The translations under genes were made by a program, and so were the position numbers. Of a stretch of DNA of 64,000 bases, positions 17,153 through 26,300 are shown piece after piece. Position 1 is the first letter of the stretch. The number at the start of each line of letters is the position of its first letter. The notes under the pieces were generated by a model, which was given only the letters and a program-made list of their open reading frames with translations, was not told the DNA's origin and did not search any database. The DNA is from an uncultured Pelagibacteraceae bacterium (GTDB lineage: Bacteria; Pseudomonadota; Alphaproteobacteria; Pelagibacterales; Pelagibacteraceae). The stretch lies in NCBI GenBank assembly GCA_902588315.1, contig CACIOP010000002.1:1-64000 (forward strand), written 5' to 3'.

Positions 17153-17716
17153 ATGATTCCTATAAGAAATAGAAAAAAAACACTTCAAGTAACTGTTGAT
17201 GAGATGCGTAATTTTGCCTTTGCTTATGTTGAAAAGTACGCCCCTTCAAAACAACAACTTAAAACTTATTTATTAAAAAAATACATGAAACTATCAGCGT
17301 CTGATGTAAGAAAAAAAGATGTAAATAAACTGATTGATATTGTTTTGTCCGATCTAGAAAAAAACAAATTTATAAATGATCAATTTTATTCTGAAAGTAA
17401 AGCCAAAAGTATGATCCAAAGAGGAAACTCAATTAATAAGATTAGAAATTATTTAATTGGAAAAGGAATTAACGAAACATTTATTAAGGATACAGTTGAA
17501 AAAATAAAAGAAGATAATTCTGATCAAGATTTTTTTTCAGCAATAAAATTATGTAAAAAGAAAAGAATTGGCCCAGCTAGAGCAGAGGATAATAGAACTT
17601 TATTTTATAAAAAAGATATATCTCTACTTGCAAGAAATGGTTTTGATTTTGAAACATCAAAAAAAGTAATGGATATAGAAAAAGATGAATATTTAAAAAT
17701 AATAAATCTACTTTAA
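17153..17716 (+). CDS. recX: RecX regulatory protein
   Basis: 187 residues, all-helical, with the three-repeat helical plan of RecX. Recognisable parts are AFAYVEKYAPSKQQLKTYLL, LEKNKFINDQFYSESKAKSM and the C-terminal ARNGFDFETSKKVM. RecX binds RecA filaments and modulates recombination; recA is not in the window. The gene starts 26 bases from the divergent ABA4-like gene. Confidence 0.85.
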   Translation: MIPIRNRKKTLQVTVDEMRNFAFAYVEKYAPSKQQLKTYLLKKYMKLSASDVRKKDVNKLIDIVLSDLEKNKFINDQFYSESKAKSMIQRGNSINKIRNYLIGKGINETFIKDTVEKIKEDNSDQDFFSAIKLCKKKRIGPARAEDNRTLFYKKDISLLARNGFDFETSKKVMDIEKDEYLKIINLL

Positions 17717-17851
17717 CTTTTTATCTTTTTCTTCTTTTACAAGCTCATTTATTTTATTTCTTATATAATTTTTTACGAAAACAAACACTAACAATCCAAA
17801 AATTGAAACAGATACAATAATTATTAATATTATTCTTAATTGTTCATCCAT
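17708..17851 (-). CDS. Small single-helix membrane protein (47 aa)
   Basis: ATG at 17851 overlaps the cysQ stop by one base (TAATG on the minus strand) and the frame runs to TAG at 17708-17710, overlapping the 3' end of recX by 9 bases. One hydrophobic helix (about residues 6-26) is followed by a highly charged tail (NELVKEEKDKK). The coupling to cysQ supports a real gene. No family recognised. Confidence 0.6.
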   Translation of the reverse strand: MDEQLRIILIIIVSVSIFGLLVFVFVKNYIRNKINELVKEEKDKKLK

Positions 17852-18621
17852 TATAAAATATTTTTATTTTTCAAAATTATACTTGGATTTTTTAAATCTT
17901 TTTTCCCATACAAAATTTCATTTCCTTCAAAATCAGTAACAGTTCCACCTGCATGTTCTAAAATTGCATGACCAGCTGCTATATCCCATTCATATGCTCT
18001 AGGTTCAGCAACATAACCATCATATTCACCAGCAGCAACAACACAGAATTTCAGAGAACTTTTCATTCTAATATTTTCTTTTACTCCCAAATCATCATAA
18101 ATTTTTTGAATTTCAGGCTTTATTTTGGTTGAGTATGAAATAAATTTTAAATTTTCTATTTTCTTAGCAGGTAAATTACTTAAGTTTACTTCTTTGCCGT
18201 TGCTAAGCTCAAAAGCATTACCTTTTTCGAATGAGTAAAACATTCTTTTTTTTGCAGGAGCATTAATTAATCCTGCAACAGGTTTATTATTAATTATCAA
18301 ACCAGCATTAATGGTAAATTCTTCTAAATTGTTAATATAATCATAAGTTCCATCAATAGGATCAACAAGCCAGAAATCCTTCAAATTTAGATTGTCTTTA
18401 TTTTCAGAGGTTTCTTCTGAAATGATTGGTAAATTAGGAGTAACCTCAGAAATTTTTTTTGATATAAATTTGTTTACTTCCAAATCACCATTACTTACTG
18501 GTGTATTGTCTAATTTTATTTTTTTTATCAAACCCTTTTCTCTTAATTGAATAGCCAAATCTCCAGCCTCTAAAAAATTATCAATTAAATTTTCAACAAT
18601 CTCTTTTGAGTTTAACTTCAT
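17851..18621 (-). CDS. cysQ: CysQ-type 3'(2'),5'-bisphosphate nucleotidase (inositol monophosphatase family)
   Basis: 256 residues. Metal-binding motifs of the family: Glu69-Glu70 (SEETSE), WLVDPIDGTYDYI (residues 85-95) and YEWDIAAGHAILEHAGG. The NNLEEFTINAGLI stretch is nearer CysQ than inositol monophosphatase. CysQ removes 3'-phosphoadenosine 5'-phosphate formed in sulfur assimilation. It overlaps the DUF3553 gene by 4 bases (ATGA) and is coupled to the small membrane ORF downstream. An inositol or fructose-bisphosphate phosphatase cannot be excluded. Confidence 0.85.
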   Translation of the reverse strand: MKLNSKEIVENLIDNFLEAGDLAIQLREKGLIKKIKLDNTPVSNGDLEVNKFISKKISEVTPNLPIISEETSENKDNLNLKDFWLVDPIDGTYDYINNLEEFTINAGLIINNKPVAGLINAPAKKRMFYSFEKGNAFELSNGKEVNLSNLPAKKIENLKFISYSTKIKPEIQKIYDDLGVKENIRMKSSLKFCVVAAGEYDGYVAEPRAYEWDIAAGHAILEHAGGTVTDFEGNEILYGKKDLKNPSIILKNKNIL

Positions 18622-18788
18622 TTTCCTAGTTTTTTTAATTCAACATTTTTCGCATTAATTACTTTTTTTCCAACATTTTCAAAATTAACTGTCACTTTAT
18701 CGTTAATTATAGATTGCACTTGCCCAATTCCCCATTCTTTTTTTTGAGGATTAGTGACTTTGTCACCTGGTTCATAATCTAAAATCAT
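18618..18788 (-). CDS. DUF3553 family protein (56 aa)
   Basis: From ATG 18788 the frame encodes 56 residues beginning [11 protein letters not shown], then [10 protein letters not shown] and [13 protein letters not shown], the whole of the small DUF3553 domain, a predicted beta barrel found in many alphaproteobacteria. It overlaps the cysQ start by 4 bases. The function is unknown; similar folds occur next to helicases of the UvrD group, suggesting nucleic acid contact. Confidence 0.8.
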   Translation of the reverse strand: MILDYEPGDKVTNPQKKEWGIGQVQSIINDKVTVNFENVGKKVINAKNVELKKLGK

Positions 18789-18829
18789 TTAATTTAACTT
18801 ATATTGTAAATAAGTATAAATACCACCTT

Positions 18830-19948
18830 ATGAATAAAGATTTAAATTCTATTGGTTTAGATAAAAAACCTTCAGATACTACCGTAGTTGTTGCAATGTC
18901 GGGTGGAGTAGATTCTTCCACTGTAGCAGGTATCATGAAAAAAGAAGGTTACAATGTAATTGGTATAACATTAAAACTTTATGACGATGGTAAAGAAGTA
19001 GCAGCATCAAAACAATGTTGTTCAGGTCAAGATATAATGGATGCTAAGCGTGTTGCACATAAGTTAGATATTGAGCATAAAATTTTATATTACCAAGATA
19101 AGTTTAAACAAGGTGTTATAGATAATTTTGTTGAGAGTTATTTAAAAGGTGAAACTCCAATTCCATGTGTTCAGTGTAATCAAACTGTTAAATTTAAAGA
19201 TTTATTTGAAGTTTCAAAAGAACTCAAAGCGGATGCGTTAGTTACAGGCCATTATGTAAAAAGTGTTACAGAAAATAAAACTACAAACATGTATAGAGCA
19301 ATAGATGAAAATAGGGACCAAAGTTATTTTTTATTTAATACAACTAGAGAACAATTAGATTATTTAAGATTTCCCTTAGGTGGAATGTTAAAAGACAAAA
19401 CTAGAGAAATTGCAAAAAATTTAGATTTAAACGTTGCTGATAAACCCGATAGCCAAGACATCTGTTTTGTGCCAAATGGTGATTATGCTTCAGTAATACA
19501 AAAGTTCAGACCAGACTCCTTTCAGAAAGGAAATATAAAAAATTTAGACGGTGAGGTAATTGGTGTTCATGATGGAATTATTAATTTCACAATTGGACAA
19601 CGTAAAGGGATTAAAGTTTCAGATAAAGAAGCCCTTTATGTGTTAAAGATAAATTCGGATAAAAATGAAATAATAGTTGGACCTAAAGAAAAACTTGGAA
19701 AAAAAACAATTTCTTTGAAGAAAATAAATTTATTAACCAACAAAGAGGATTTAGATCAAAATTTATTTGTTAAAGTTAGATCTACTGGAAGTCTTTTAGA
19801 GGCAAAAGTTGATCTTATAGATAACAATAATGCTAAAGTTAATTTAGTAATTCCTGAAGATGGTATTTCACCTGGTCAGGCATGTGTTTTTTATCGTAAA
19901 GACCAGTTTGGCCACAAAGTGCTAGGTGGTGGTTGGATTAAAGAATAG
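18830..19948 (+). CDS. mnmA: tRNA-specific 2-thiouridylase MnmA
   Basis: 372 residues. The PP-loop is SGGVDSS (residues 24-30). The two catalytic cysteines are Cys116 in VQCNQTVKF and Cys212 in DSQDICFVP, matching the E. coli pair. The block [16 protein letters not shown] lies in the C-terminal tRNA-binding part. The enzyme activates uridine-34 of Lys, Glu and Gln tRNAs with ATP and inserts sulfur. It stands alone, divergent from the DUF3553-cysQ unit across 41 bases. Confidence 0.95.
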   Translation: MNKDLNSIGLDKKPSDTTVVVAMSGGVDSSTVAGIMKKEGYNVIGITLKLYDDGKEVAASKQCCSGQDIMDAKRVAHKLDIEHKILYYQDKFKQGVIDNFVESYLKGETPIPCVQCNQTVKFKDLFEVSKELKADALVTGHYVKSVTENKTTNMYRAIDENRDQSYFLFNTTREQLDYLRFPLGGMLKDKTREIAKNLDLNVADKPDSQDICFVPNGDYASVIQKFRPDSFQKGNIKNLDGEVIGVHDGIINFTIGQRKGIKVSDKEALYVLKINSDKNEIIVGPKEKLGKKTISLKKINLLTNKEDLDQNLFVKVRSTGSLLEAKVDLIDNNNAKVNLVIPEDGISPGQACVFYRKDQFGHKVLGGGWIKE

Positions 19949-19956
19949 CAGAAGAA

Positions 19957-20040
19957 TTATTTCTTCTTATTTTTTCTTTTAGCTCTTCTTTTTTTAGACC
20001 CTTGTTTTCTTCGGCCTCTATGTTTCTTTGGGTAACTCAT
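19957..20040 (-). CDS. Tiny highly basic protein (27 aa)
   Basis: ATG at 20040 (minus strand) opens a 27-codon frame ending TAA at 19957-19959, between mnmA and the PLP lyase gene. The product, MSYPKKHRGRRKQGSKK and a further basic tail, has 16 lysine or arginine residues. The composition suggests RNA binding, as in the smallest ribosomal proteins, but I match it to no family. The frame has an ordinary ATG and fills most of the space between two genes. Confidence 0.5.
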   Translation of the reverse strand: MSYPKKHRGRRKQGSKKRRAKRKNKKK

Positions 20041-20112
20041 TTAGTCCTATTTTAATTTTATTGACGTTTTTCATGGGATATAGCATTGTCTTAATAACAT
20101 ATCAAATTTATT

Positions 20113-21291
20113 ATGGGTAATTCCTTCAAGACTTTCCTAAAACATACAGCTAAAGATTTTCATAATCAGTCAGTAAATCCTCCTGTGGTTAGAGCTTCTA
20201 CTATTATTTTCAAATCCATGCAGGATATTAAAAAAACTCAGAATAAATATTTGAAAGATCCAGTAAGTGGAAATTTTGATTATGGCCGACAGGGAACATC
20301 CACAACATATGCTTTACAACAAATTTTAAGAAAAATTGAAGAATGTTATAAAGTTTATCTAACCCCTACTGGTTTTGGTGCAATATTTCTTGGTGTGTTA
20401 AGCGTTGTGAAACCAGATGATGAAATACTTGTTACAGACTCAGTTTACTCGCCATCAAGACTTTTAACAGAAACATACCTTAAAAAATTTAACATCAAAG
20501 CAATATTTTATAATCCAAATGACTTAAATGATCTAAAAAGTAAGATTACAAAAAAAACAAAGCTTATCTTTGTTGAAAATCCTGGAAGCAACACTTTTGA
20601 ATTTCAAGATTTATCTAAAATAGTTGCATTGGCAAAAAAAAATAAAATTTATACAGCCATAGATAACACTTGGGGAACACCTTATTTTTTAAAACCAATA
20701 AAGCTAGGTTTTGATATGTCGATTGTCTCTGCAACAAAATATTATTCTGGTCACTCAGATGTAATGGGTGGTAGTTTAGCTATAAGTAAAAGAGTTTTTA
20801 AATTAGTCGAAGCAACAAATAAAGTTTCTGGGTTAAGACTAGGTCCTGATGATGCGTATTTAATTCTAAGAGGTATTCGAACTTTAGATGTAAGATTGGA
20901 AAAACATCAGGAAAATGCACTTAAAGTCTCTAAGTTTTTATCAAAACAGAAAAAAATAATTAAAGTTTTTTATCCATATAAAAAGAGTAGTCAAAATTAC
21001 AAATTATGGAAAAAATATTATTCTGGAGCATCGGGTTTATTAGGATTTAAAATAAAATCAAAAAATAAAAACTCAGTGTTAAAATTTGTTAATTCTTTAA
21101 AACTTTTTGGGTATGGATTTAGTTGGGGAGGTTTCGAAAGCTTAGCACTTTATCAAACACATCAAGCACTAGGTAAGAGACAATATACGCATGTAAACAA
21201 GGATGAACATATAATAAGGATGCATATTGGACTTGAAGATCCTAAAGATATTATAGATGATATAAAACAGGCATTAAAATTTATTAAATGA
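20113..21291 (+). CDS. metC: Cystathionine beta-lyase (Cys/Met metabolism PLP enzyme)
   Basis: 392 residues. The PLP lysine is Lys209 in SATKYYSGHSDVMGG and the cofactor aspartate is in AIDNTWGTPYF; YGRQGTSTTYAL and LTPTGFGAI are conserved family blocks. This form resembles the alphaproteobacterial MetC group, which cleaves cystathionine to homocysteine, pyruvate and ammonia. Other Cys/Met lyases share the fold, so the substrate is likely, not certain. The next gene starts 4 bases before its stop. Confidence 0.87.
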   Translation: MGNSFKTFLKHTAKDFHNQSVNPPVVRASTIIFKSMQDIKKTQNKYLKDPVSGNFDYGRQGTSTTYALQQILRKIEECYKVYLTPTGFGAIFLGVLSVVKPDDEILVTDSVYSPSRLLTETYLKKFNIKAIFYNPNDLNDLKSKITKKTKLIFVENPGSNTFEFQDLSKIVALAKKNKIYTAIDNTWGTPYFLKPIKLGFDMSIVSATKYYSGHSDVMGGSLAISKRVFKLVEATNKVSGLRLGPDDAYLILRGIRTLDVRLEKHQENALKVSKFLSKQKKIIKVFYPYKKSSQNYKLWKKYYSGASGLLGFKIKSKNKNSVLKFVNSLKLFGYGFSWGGFESLALYQTHQALGKRQYTHVNKDEHIIRMHIGLEDPKDIIDDIKQALKFIK

Positions 21292-22508
21292 GTTCAGAAA
21301 GTTTTACTATTAGCAAAAAAGCACTAATCACTTTAATTGCTGCTTCTATAGTTGTAATTATTTCTTTAGGAATAAGACAGACCTTTGGATTGTTTTATTT
21401 TGATTTTAATACTGACTTAGATATTTCCATTTCTCATTTTGGTTTTGTTATGGGATTGCAGTTATTACTTTGGGGAGTATTCAGTCCGTTGTTTGGTGTA
21501 ATTACTGATAAATACGGAGGAGCTGTTGCAATATTTATTGGTTTTATTTTTTATTTACTTGGGGTTTTGCTTTTTTATTCTGGCTATAATACTGGAGGTT
21601 ATTTTACTTTAACTATAGGAGTGATGATCGGAATAGGCTTAGGCTCCACTGCAATAGGTATTCCGGTGTCAGTAGTAGCTAAACATTTTCCAGCATCTAA
21701 CAGAACTATTGCAACAGGAATTGTTACATGTGCAGGTTCATTTGGATATTTTGTATCACCTTTACTTGTAAGATATTCCTTAGTTGAAACAGGCTGGGAA
21801 AATACTCTTTTATATTTTTCTCTTCTTTTAGGATTAGGATTAGTGGTAGCTTTGTTTGTTAGTACTCCAAAAATACCTGTAGGAGTTAATCAAGATAACA
21901 ATCAAACAGCAAGAGATGCTCTAAAAGAGGCATTTGCAAACAAAAGTTTTATTTATCTCACTTTAGGTTTTTTTGTTTGTGGTTGGCATATTGCTTTAGT
22001 AGCAACACACATTCCTACTTATATGTCAGACAAAGGTTTGCCTGACTGGACGCCTGCAATGGTTTTAGCTTTGATTGGTGTATTTAATATGGCTGGTACG
22101 ATTACCAGTGGTTATTTAGCAACAAGGTATAGTAAGAAAAAAATTTTAAGTGCCATTTATCTATTAAGAGGAGTTTCCATAATTTATTTTATTTTCTTAC
22201 CACCAAGTATTTTTAATTCTGTAGTATTTGGAGTTACTTTTGGTTTTTTATGGCTATCCACAGTTCCTCCAACAAACGGAATTGTTGCACACATATTTGG
22301 TACAAAATATGTTGGATTGTTATATGGAATAGTTTTTGTAAGCCATCAAATTGGTTCTTTCCTAGGAGCGTATCTAGGTGGTGTATTTTATGAATTAAAC
22401 GGAAATTTTGATTATGCATGGTACGGATCTATCGCATTATCAATTTTTGCAGGTCTGATACATTTACCTATAGTAGAGAAAGCAATTGAAAGAACTCAAC
22501 CAGCATAA
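21288..22508 (+). CDS. MFS transporter
   Basis: 406 residues with twelve hydrophobic segments. The loop between helices 2 and 3 reads GVITDKYGGA, a relaxed version of the MFS G-x-x-x-D-R-x-G motif, and the same position of the second half reads GYLATRYSKKK. The opening (IRQTFGLFYFDFN) is like the monocarboxylate/oxalate-formate (OFA) branch. It overlaps metC by 4 bases and pabB by 23, so it may export or import a product related to those genes. The substrate is unknown. Confidence 0.88.
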   Translation: MSSESFTISKKALITLIAASIVVIISLGIRQTFGLFYFDFNTDLDISISHFGFVMGLQLLLWGVFSPLFGVITDKYGGAVAIFIGFIFYLLGVLLFYSGYNTGGYFTLTIGVMIGIGLGSTAIGIPVSVVAKHFPASNRTIATGIVTCAGSFGYFVSPLLVRYSLVETGWENTLLYFSLLLGLGLVVALFVSTPKIPVGVNQDNNQTARDALKEAFANKSFIYLTLGFFVCGWHIALVATHIPTYMSDKGLPDWTPAMVLALIGVFNMAGTITSGYLATRYSKKKILSAIYLLRGVSIIYFIFLPPSIFNSVVFGVTFGFLWLSTVPPTNGIVAHIFGTKYVGLLYGIVFVSHQIGSFLGAYLGGVFYELNGNFDYAWYGSIALSIFAGLIHLPIVEKAIERTQPA

Positions 22509-23700
22509 GTTTAAATTTAACCCTTATCTAGAGGATCTGTATCAATCAGATAAACCTTTAATTATTTATAAAGTAGAAGATGGCTATAATATTTATACAG
22601 ATTTTTCAAAAAAGATCATTTTAACAAAAAAAAATATACATAATTTTCTTAAATCGTTAGAGAAAAAAAAATACAAAAAAGAAACAGATTTATATCTTGG
22701 TTTTTTTGGTTATGAAATTTTATGTAATTTAATTGGTATTAATTTAAAAAATAAAAAAAGGATAAACTTTTATAAAGGAATTTTTTATAAACCTGAGACT
22801 ATAATTAAAATTAGAAAAGATATTAAAGTTATATCTAGTAAAAAAAAACATAAATTCAATTATCAATTCAACAAAACTCAAATACTAAGTCCCTTTAAGA
22901 TTAATATTTCTTATGCAAAATATAAAAAAATATTTGAATTATTTTCAAAAAAAATAAGACAAGGTGAGACTTATCAAATTAAAATTTGTACAAAATATAA
23001 AAATAAATCTTTAATTAATCCTGTTAATTTTTTTTGGAAATTAATGAAGGTTAATGCATCCCCAGAGTCATTTATGATAAAAGATAAGGATTATTCTATA
23101 GTAAGCTGCTCTCCAGAAACATTGATAGATAAGAAAAAAAACAAAATAATTACAAAACCAATTGCTGGTACTTTTAAGAAAAAATACTCTTCTAATAAAA
23201 ATACAGCTCTTAAATATTTTAAAAATAATGAGAAAGAAACCAAAGAACACAACATGATAGTTGATATGGAAAGAAGTGATTTATCTAAAATTTGTAAACC
23301 AGGAAGTGTTAAAATACTCAAAAAAAAATATGTCGAGGAATATAAGCATCTTTTTCATTATGTGACTTCAATTGGTGGAATATTAAATAAAAATATAAAA
23401 TTGATTGATATCATTAAGGCAATGATGCCGGGAGGATCTGTAATTGGTTGTCCTAAAATTAGAACTTTAGAACTTTTAAATAAACAAGAAAAAGAAAGTA
23501 GAAATATTTTTACAGGAAGTTTTGGATTTATTAAATTTAATCAGGATATGAAGTTTAATATTATAATTAGATCTATATTAAATTATAAAAATCAATCAGA
23601 GATCTCTGCAGCATCTGGTGTAGTATTAGATAGCTCACCAAAGAAAGAGTTCAATGAAAATTATATTAAAGCAAAATCTTTATTGGAGTTATTTAAATGA
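22486..23700 (+). CDS. pabB: Aminodeoxychorismate synthase component I (PabB; chorismate-binding)
   Basis: 404 residues. The C-terminal 260 residues are a chorismate-utilising domain: IRQGETYQIKICTKY, IAGTFKKKYSS, MIVDMERSDL (metal and chorismate site), MMPGGSVIGCPKIRTLELL and FTGSFGFI. With PabA it turns chorismate and glutamine into aminodeoxychorismate. TrpE is the alternative, but the neighbours pabA and pabC favour PabB. The start used is TTG 22486, 23 bases inside the MFS gene; no later ATG lies before the conserved part, so the start is uncertain. Confidence 0.88.
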   Translation: MKELNQHKFKFNPYLEDLYQSDKPLIIYKVEDGYNIYTDFSKKIILTKKNIHNFLKSLEKKKYKKETDLYLGFFGYEILCNLIGINLKNKKRINFYKGIFYKPETIIKIRKDIKVISSKKKHKFNYQFNKTQILSPFKINISYAKYKKIFELFSKKIRQGETYQIKICTKYKNKSLINPVNFFWKLMKVNASPESFMIKDKDYSIVSCSPETLIDKKKNKIITKPIAGTFKKKYSSNKNTALKYFKNNEKETKEHNMIVDMERSDLSKICKPGSVKILKKKYVEEYKHLFHYVTSIGGILNKNIKLIDIIKAMMPGGSVIGCPKIRTLELLNKQEKESRNIFTGSFGFIKFNQDMKFNIIIRSILNYKNQSEISAASGVVLDSSPKKEFNENYIKAKSLLELFK

Positions 23701-24254
23701 TTTACATTATAGATCACCAAGACTCTTTTACTTGGAATGTTGTTCATCAATTTGCAAAATTTGATAAGGTAACTTGTACAAATTATTATGAAGTAAATGA
23801 TAAATTACTTGATAAAAGTGATGTGATTGTTTTATCACCAGGACCTGGATCACCAAAGGATTATCCTGCTACTTCAAAAATTTACAAAAAATACAAAGGA
23901 AGAAAAAAAATTATTGGTATTTGTCTTGGTTATCAAATGATTTTGCATAATGAAGGGGGAAAAATAATACAGCAAAAAAAAATTTATCATGGCTTTCAAT
24001 CTAAAATAAAAACAAATTATCAAAGTAAAATCTTCAAAAACAATCAACAGTTTAAAGTTGGAAGGTATCATTCATTAAAATTAATGGAGCCATTTAAATC
24101 GAATTCTATTAAAATAACTATGAGATGTAGTAAAACAAAAATACCAATGGGTCTTGAGGATAATCAAAACAAAATATATGGATTTCAATTTCATCCAGAA
24201 TCTTTTTTAACAGAAAATGGCAACGCTCTTATACAAAAAATCTTATCAGCTTAG
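23697..24254 (+). CDS. pabA: Aminodeoxychorismate synthase component II, glutamine amidotransferase
   Basis: 185 residues, a class I glutamine amidotransferase. Motifs are YIIDHQDSFTWNV, VLSPGPGSPKDY, the nucleophile Cys76 in GICLGYQM, and the His166/Glu168 pair in FQFHPES. It releases ammonia from glutamine for PabB. The start overlaps the pabB stop by 4 bases. A shared TrpG/PabA role is common in bacteria and cannot be ruled out. Confidence 0.9.
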   Translation: MIYIIDHQDSFTWNVVHQFAKFDKVTCTNYYEVNDKLLDKSDVIVLSPGPGSPKDYPATSKIYKKYKGRKKIIGICLGYQMILHNEGGKIIQQKKIYHGFQSKIKTNYQSKIFKNNQQFKVGRYHSLKLMEPFKSNSIKITMRCSKTKIPMGLEDNQNKIYGFQFHPESFLTENGNALIQKILSA

Positions 24255-24960
24255 TAATCTTAAAGAAGTTACTTTCAAAGATCTTTGGGGATCCAGAGGT
24301 GTATTCACTACAATGCGAATGGTTGGAAAACCTCCTAAGTTAATACTTTTAAAACCGCATTTAGAGAACTTAATAAAATCTACAAAAATATATGGAATAA
24401 GAAAAAACAATTTAAAAAACATTATAAAAGATTTAATTAAAAAAAATACTTTATATAAAGGTTCTGATAATTTATTTCGTATAGCGTTAAATAAAAAACT
24501 GATATCAGTCTCAATTAGAAAAAGACCAAAACCAAAAAGTAAATTCAATCTTTTATTGTTTAAATATAAAAGGGTAGAACCAAATTACAAAAATCTTTAT
24601 TATAAAAAAATATTAGCAAAATTAAGCAAAGTTGACTCAACTAAATTTGATATTGCCCTTGTCGATAATGACAAAATTTTGGAAACTGGTACTTCAAATT
24701 TAGTTTTTGTGAAAAATGGAAAGATTTTTTCACCTAAAAAAAATTGTTATTTTGGAAATACACTTAAATTTATAAGCAAGAAAATTAAAATTAATTTTAA
24801 AGATATTTCTATTAAATCAATTGATGATTATGATGAAATAATTCTTATTGGATCTGGTAAAGGGGTAACATCAGTTTCAAAAATAAATGATCTTAAATGG
24901 AAGAGAAGAAAGACTGGTTGCTACACTAAGTTAAATAAAATATATAATTCTCTTGTTTAA
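24217..24960 (+). CDS. pabC: Aminodeoxychorismate lyase / class IV aminotransferase
   Basis: 247 residues of the fold-type IV PLP family: GSRGVFTTMRM near residue 27, a lysine region YKKILAKLSK near residue 128, ALVDNDKILETGTSNLVFV and, near the C-terminus, IILIGSGKGVTSVSKIN. The lyase converts aminodeoxychorismate to p-aminobenzoate and pyruvate. The ATG at 24217 lies 38 bases inside pabA, a long overlap, yet no closer ATG precedes the domain. Conservation is modest, so identity rests partly on gene order. Confidence 0.8.
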   Translation: MATLLYKKSYQLSNLKEVTFKDLWGSRGVFTTMRMVGKPPKLILLKPHLENLIKSTKIYGIRKNNLKNIIKDLIKKNTLYKGSDNLFRIALNKKLISVSIRKRPKPKSKFNLLLFKYKRVEPNYKNLYYKKILAKLSKVDSTKFDIALVDNDKILETGTSNLVFVKNGKIFSPKKNCYFGNTLKFISKKIKINFKDISIKSIDDYDEIILIGSGKGVTSVSKINDLKWKRRKTGCYTKLNKIYNSLV

Positions 24961-24962
24961 AC

Positions 24963-25361
24963 ATGAAAGATCCAAACAACCCTTGCATATTTTGCGAAAT
25001 CAGAAAAGATGAGCTGCAATTTGAAAATCAATTGGCTTACTCATCCATAGATAGTTATCCAGTCTCAGAATTTCATAGTCTTATCGTTCCTAAAAGACAT
25101 GTAGAGACATACTTTGAGCTTACTAAAAAAGAAATTCAGGCATGTAACGAGTTAATTTTAAAAACTAAAGAAAAAATTTTAAAACAAGATTCTAGTATTA
25201 AAGGTTTTAATATAGGTACAAATGCAGGAAAATCTGCAGGCCAATCAATTATGCATTGCCACATTCATTTAATTCCAAGAAGAGAAGGGGATGTCGATAA
25301 TCCTCAGGGCGGTGTTAGGTCAGTGATTCCCAACAAACAACACTACAAACGTAAACTCTGA
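24963..25361 (+). CDS. HIT family nucleotide hydrolase/transferase
   Basis: 132 residues. The histidine triad is HCHIHLIPRREGD (His98, His100, His102), and CIFCEI (Cys8, Cys11) near the start is typical of Hint proteins. Members hydrolyse adenosine phosphoramidates, dinucleoside polyphosphates or adenylylsulfate. HIT enzymes acting on adenylylsulfate are known in other organisms, and an APS-forming operon begins 105 bases downstream, so a role in APS turnover is possible but unproven. Confidence 0.88.
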   Translation: MKDPNNPCIFCEIRKDELQFENQLAYSSIDSYPVSEFHSLIVPKRHVETYFELTKKEIQACNELILKTKEKILKQDSSIKGFNIGTNAGKSAGQSIMHCHIHLIPRREGDVDNPQGGVRSVIPNKQHYKRKL

Positions 25362-25379
25362 GTTGTTATTAAAGACAAA

Positions 25380-25410
25380 TTGACCAATACTTTTGGTTGA
25401 ACTCTATAAG
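25380..25410 (+). promoter_or_regulatory. Possible promoter of the apr operon
   Basis: In the 105 bases before aprM, TTGACC (25380-25385) and TATAAG (25405-25410) lie 19 bases apart, slightly longer than ideal. A small palindrome TTCTAGAA follows at about 25412. In DNA this AT-rich such matches are easily found by chance. Confidence 0.25.
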
Positions 25411-25466
25411 TTTCTAGAATAGAAAACCTTAGATTAATTCAATTTTATTTTACAAGGGTATTATAA

Positions 25467-26267
25467 ATGTTTGCAACAAATCCTTTTTCAATTCTAGCTG
25501 AAACAGTTCCATCTATAGTTATGCAAGGTTTTGTAGTTTTAATGGTTTTATTAATTGTTGCAGGCACTCTTTTAGACATAATTCATAAAAAGAATGTGAA
25601 ATACTTTTTTGAAAACGCCAAGAAAGCAAAAAAAAATGCGACCAAAGAACTGTCAACTGGTGAAAGAATTGCAGTTGTTTCAAAAACAATAGCATATGAC
25701 ATCGGAACTACATCAGAACTAGGGGCGGGCAAAAGAAGAGTAGCGCATGTTCTTGGTATGTACGGTACTATATTATTTTGGGTTGGCTCTGTTGTGATGA
25801 TATTTTGTTATTCATCAGCAAATGCAGAAACACCAACCATTTGGCCAATGATCTGGCATATTGGCGCTTTGATGACGATCCTGGGCGGATCATGGTTTTG
25901 GTTCTTTTTAAGAGTTGATGTTTATTCTGAAGCGCAACCTTGGTACAGAATTATTAAAGCAGATTTATTTGTATTAGCTCTGATTGCAACTTCCTTAACT
26001 GGATTTATTTGGTCATATCTTCAAGGTTTAAATTTAGAAGGAAGATGGGATGCAACTCTATTTTTAGTATTATTTGTAGTTTCAAACCTAGTTTTATTTG
26101 GAGGAGTTTATTGGTCTAAGTTTGCACATATGTTTTATAAACCTGGGGCAGCAATACAAAAGAATTTAGCTGAAGCAGATGGTTCAAGAGATAATTTACC
26201 ACCACCTGCAGATGCACCTGAACAATTTGGTTTGGGTATTAAAAGAGAACAACCTAAACATTATTAA
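25467..26267 (+). CDS. aprM: Adenylylsulfate reductase membrane anchor AprM
   Basis: 266 residues with about six hydrophobic helices and a cytoplasmic loop rich in lysine between the first two (about residues 45-85). Histidine-bearing helices such as MIWHIGALMTILGG could hold heme or contact quinone, as in NarI-like anchors. AprM is known upstream of aprBA in several sulfur-oxidising bacteria and in SAR11, where it takes the place of the Qmo complex as the link between AprBA and the quinone pool. Order and spacing here (33 bases to aprB) fit that role. Confidence 0.85.
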   Translation: MFATNPFSILAETVPSIVMQGFVVLMVLLIVAGTLLDIIHKKNVKYFFENAKKAKKNATKELSTGERIAVVSKTIAYDIGTTSELGAGKRRVAHVLGMYGTILFWVGSVVMIFCYSSANAETPTIWPMIWHIGALMTILGGSWFWFFLRVDVYSEAQPWYRIIKADLFVLALIATSLTGFIWSYLQGLNLEGRWDATLFLVLFVVSNLVLFGGVYWSKFAHMFYKPGAAIQKNLAEADGSRDNLPPPADAPEQFGLGIKREQPKHY

Positions 26268-26300
26268 TTATGATAAAATTTAAAAAGGAGAGAGAATAAT

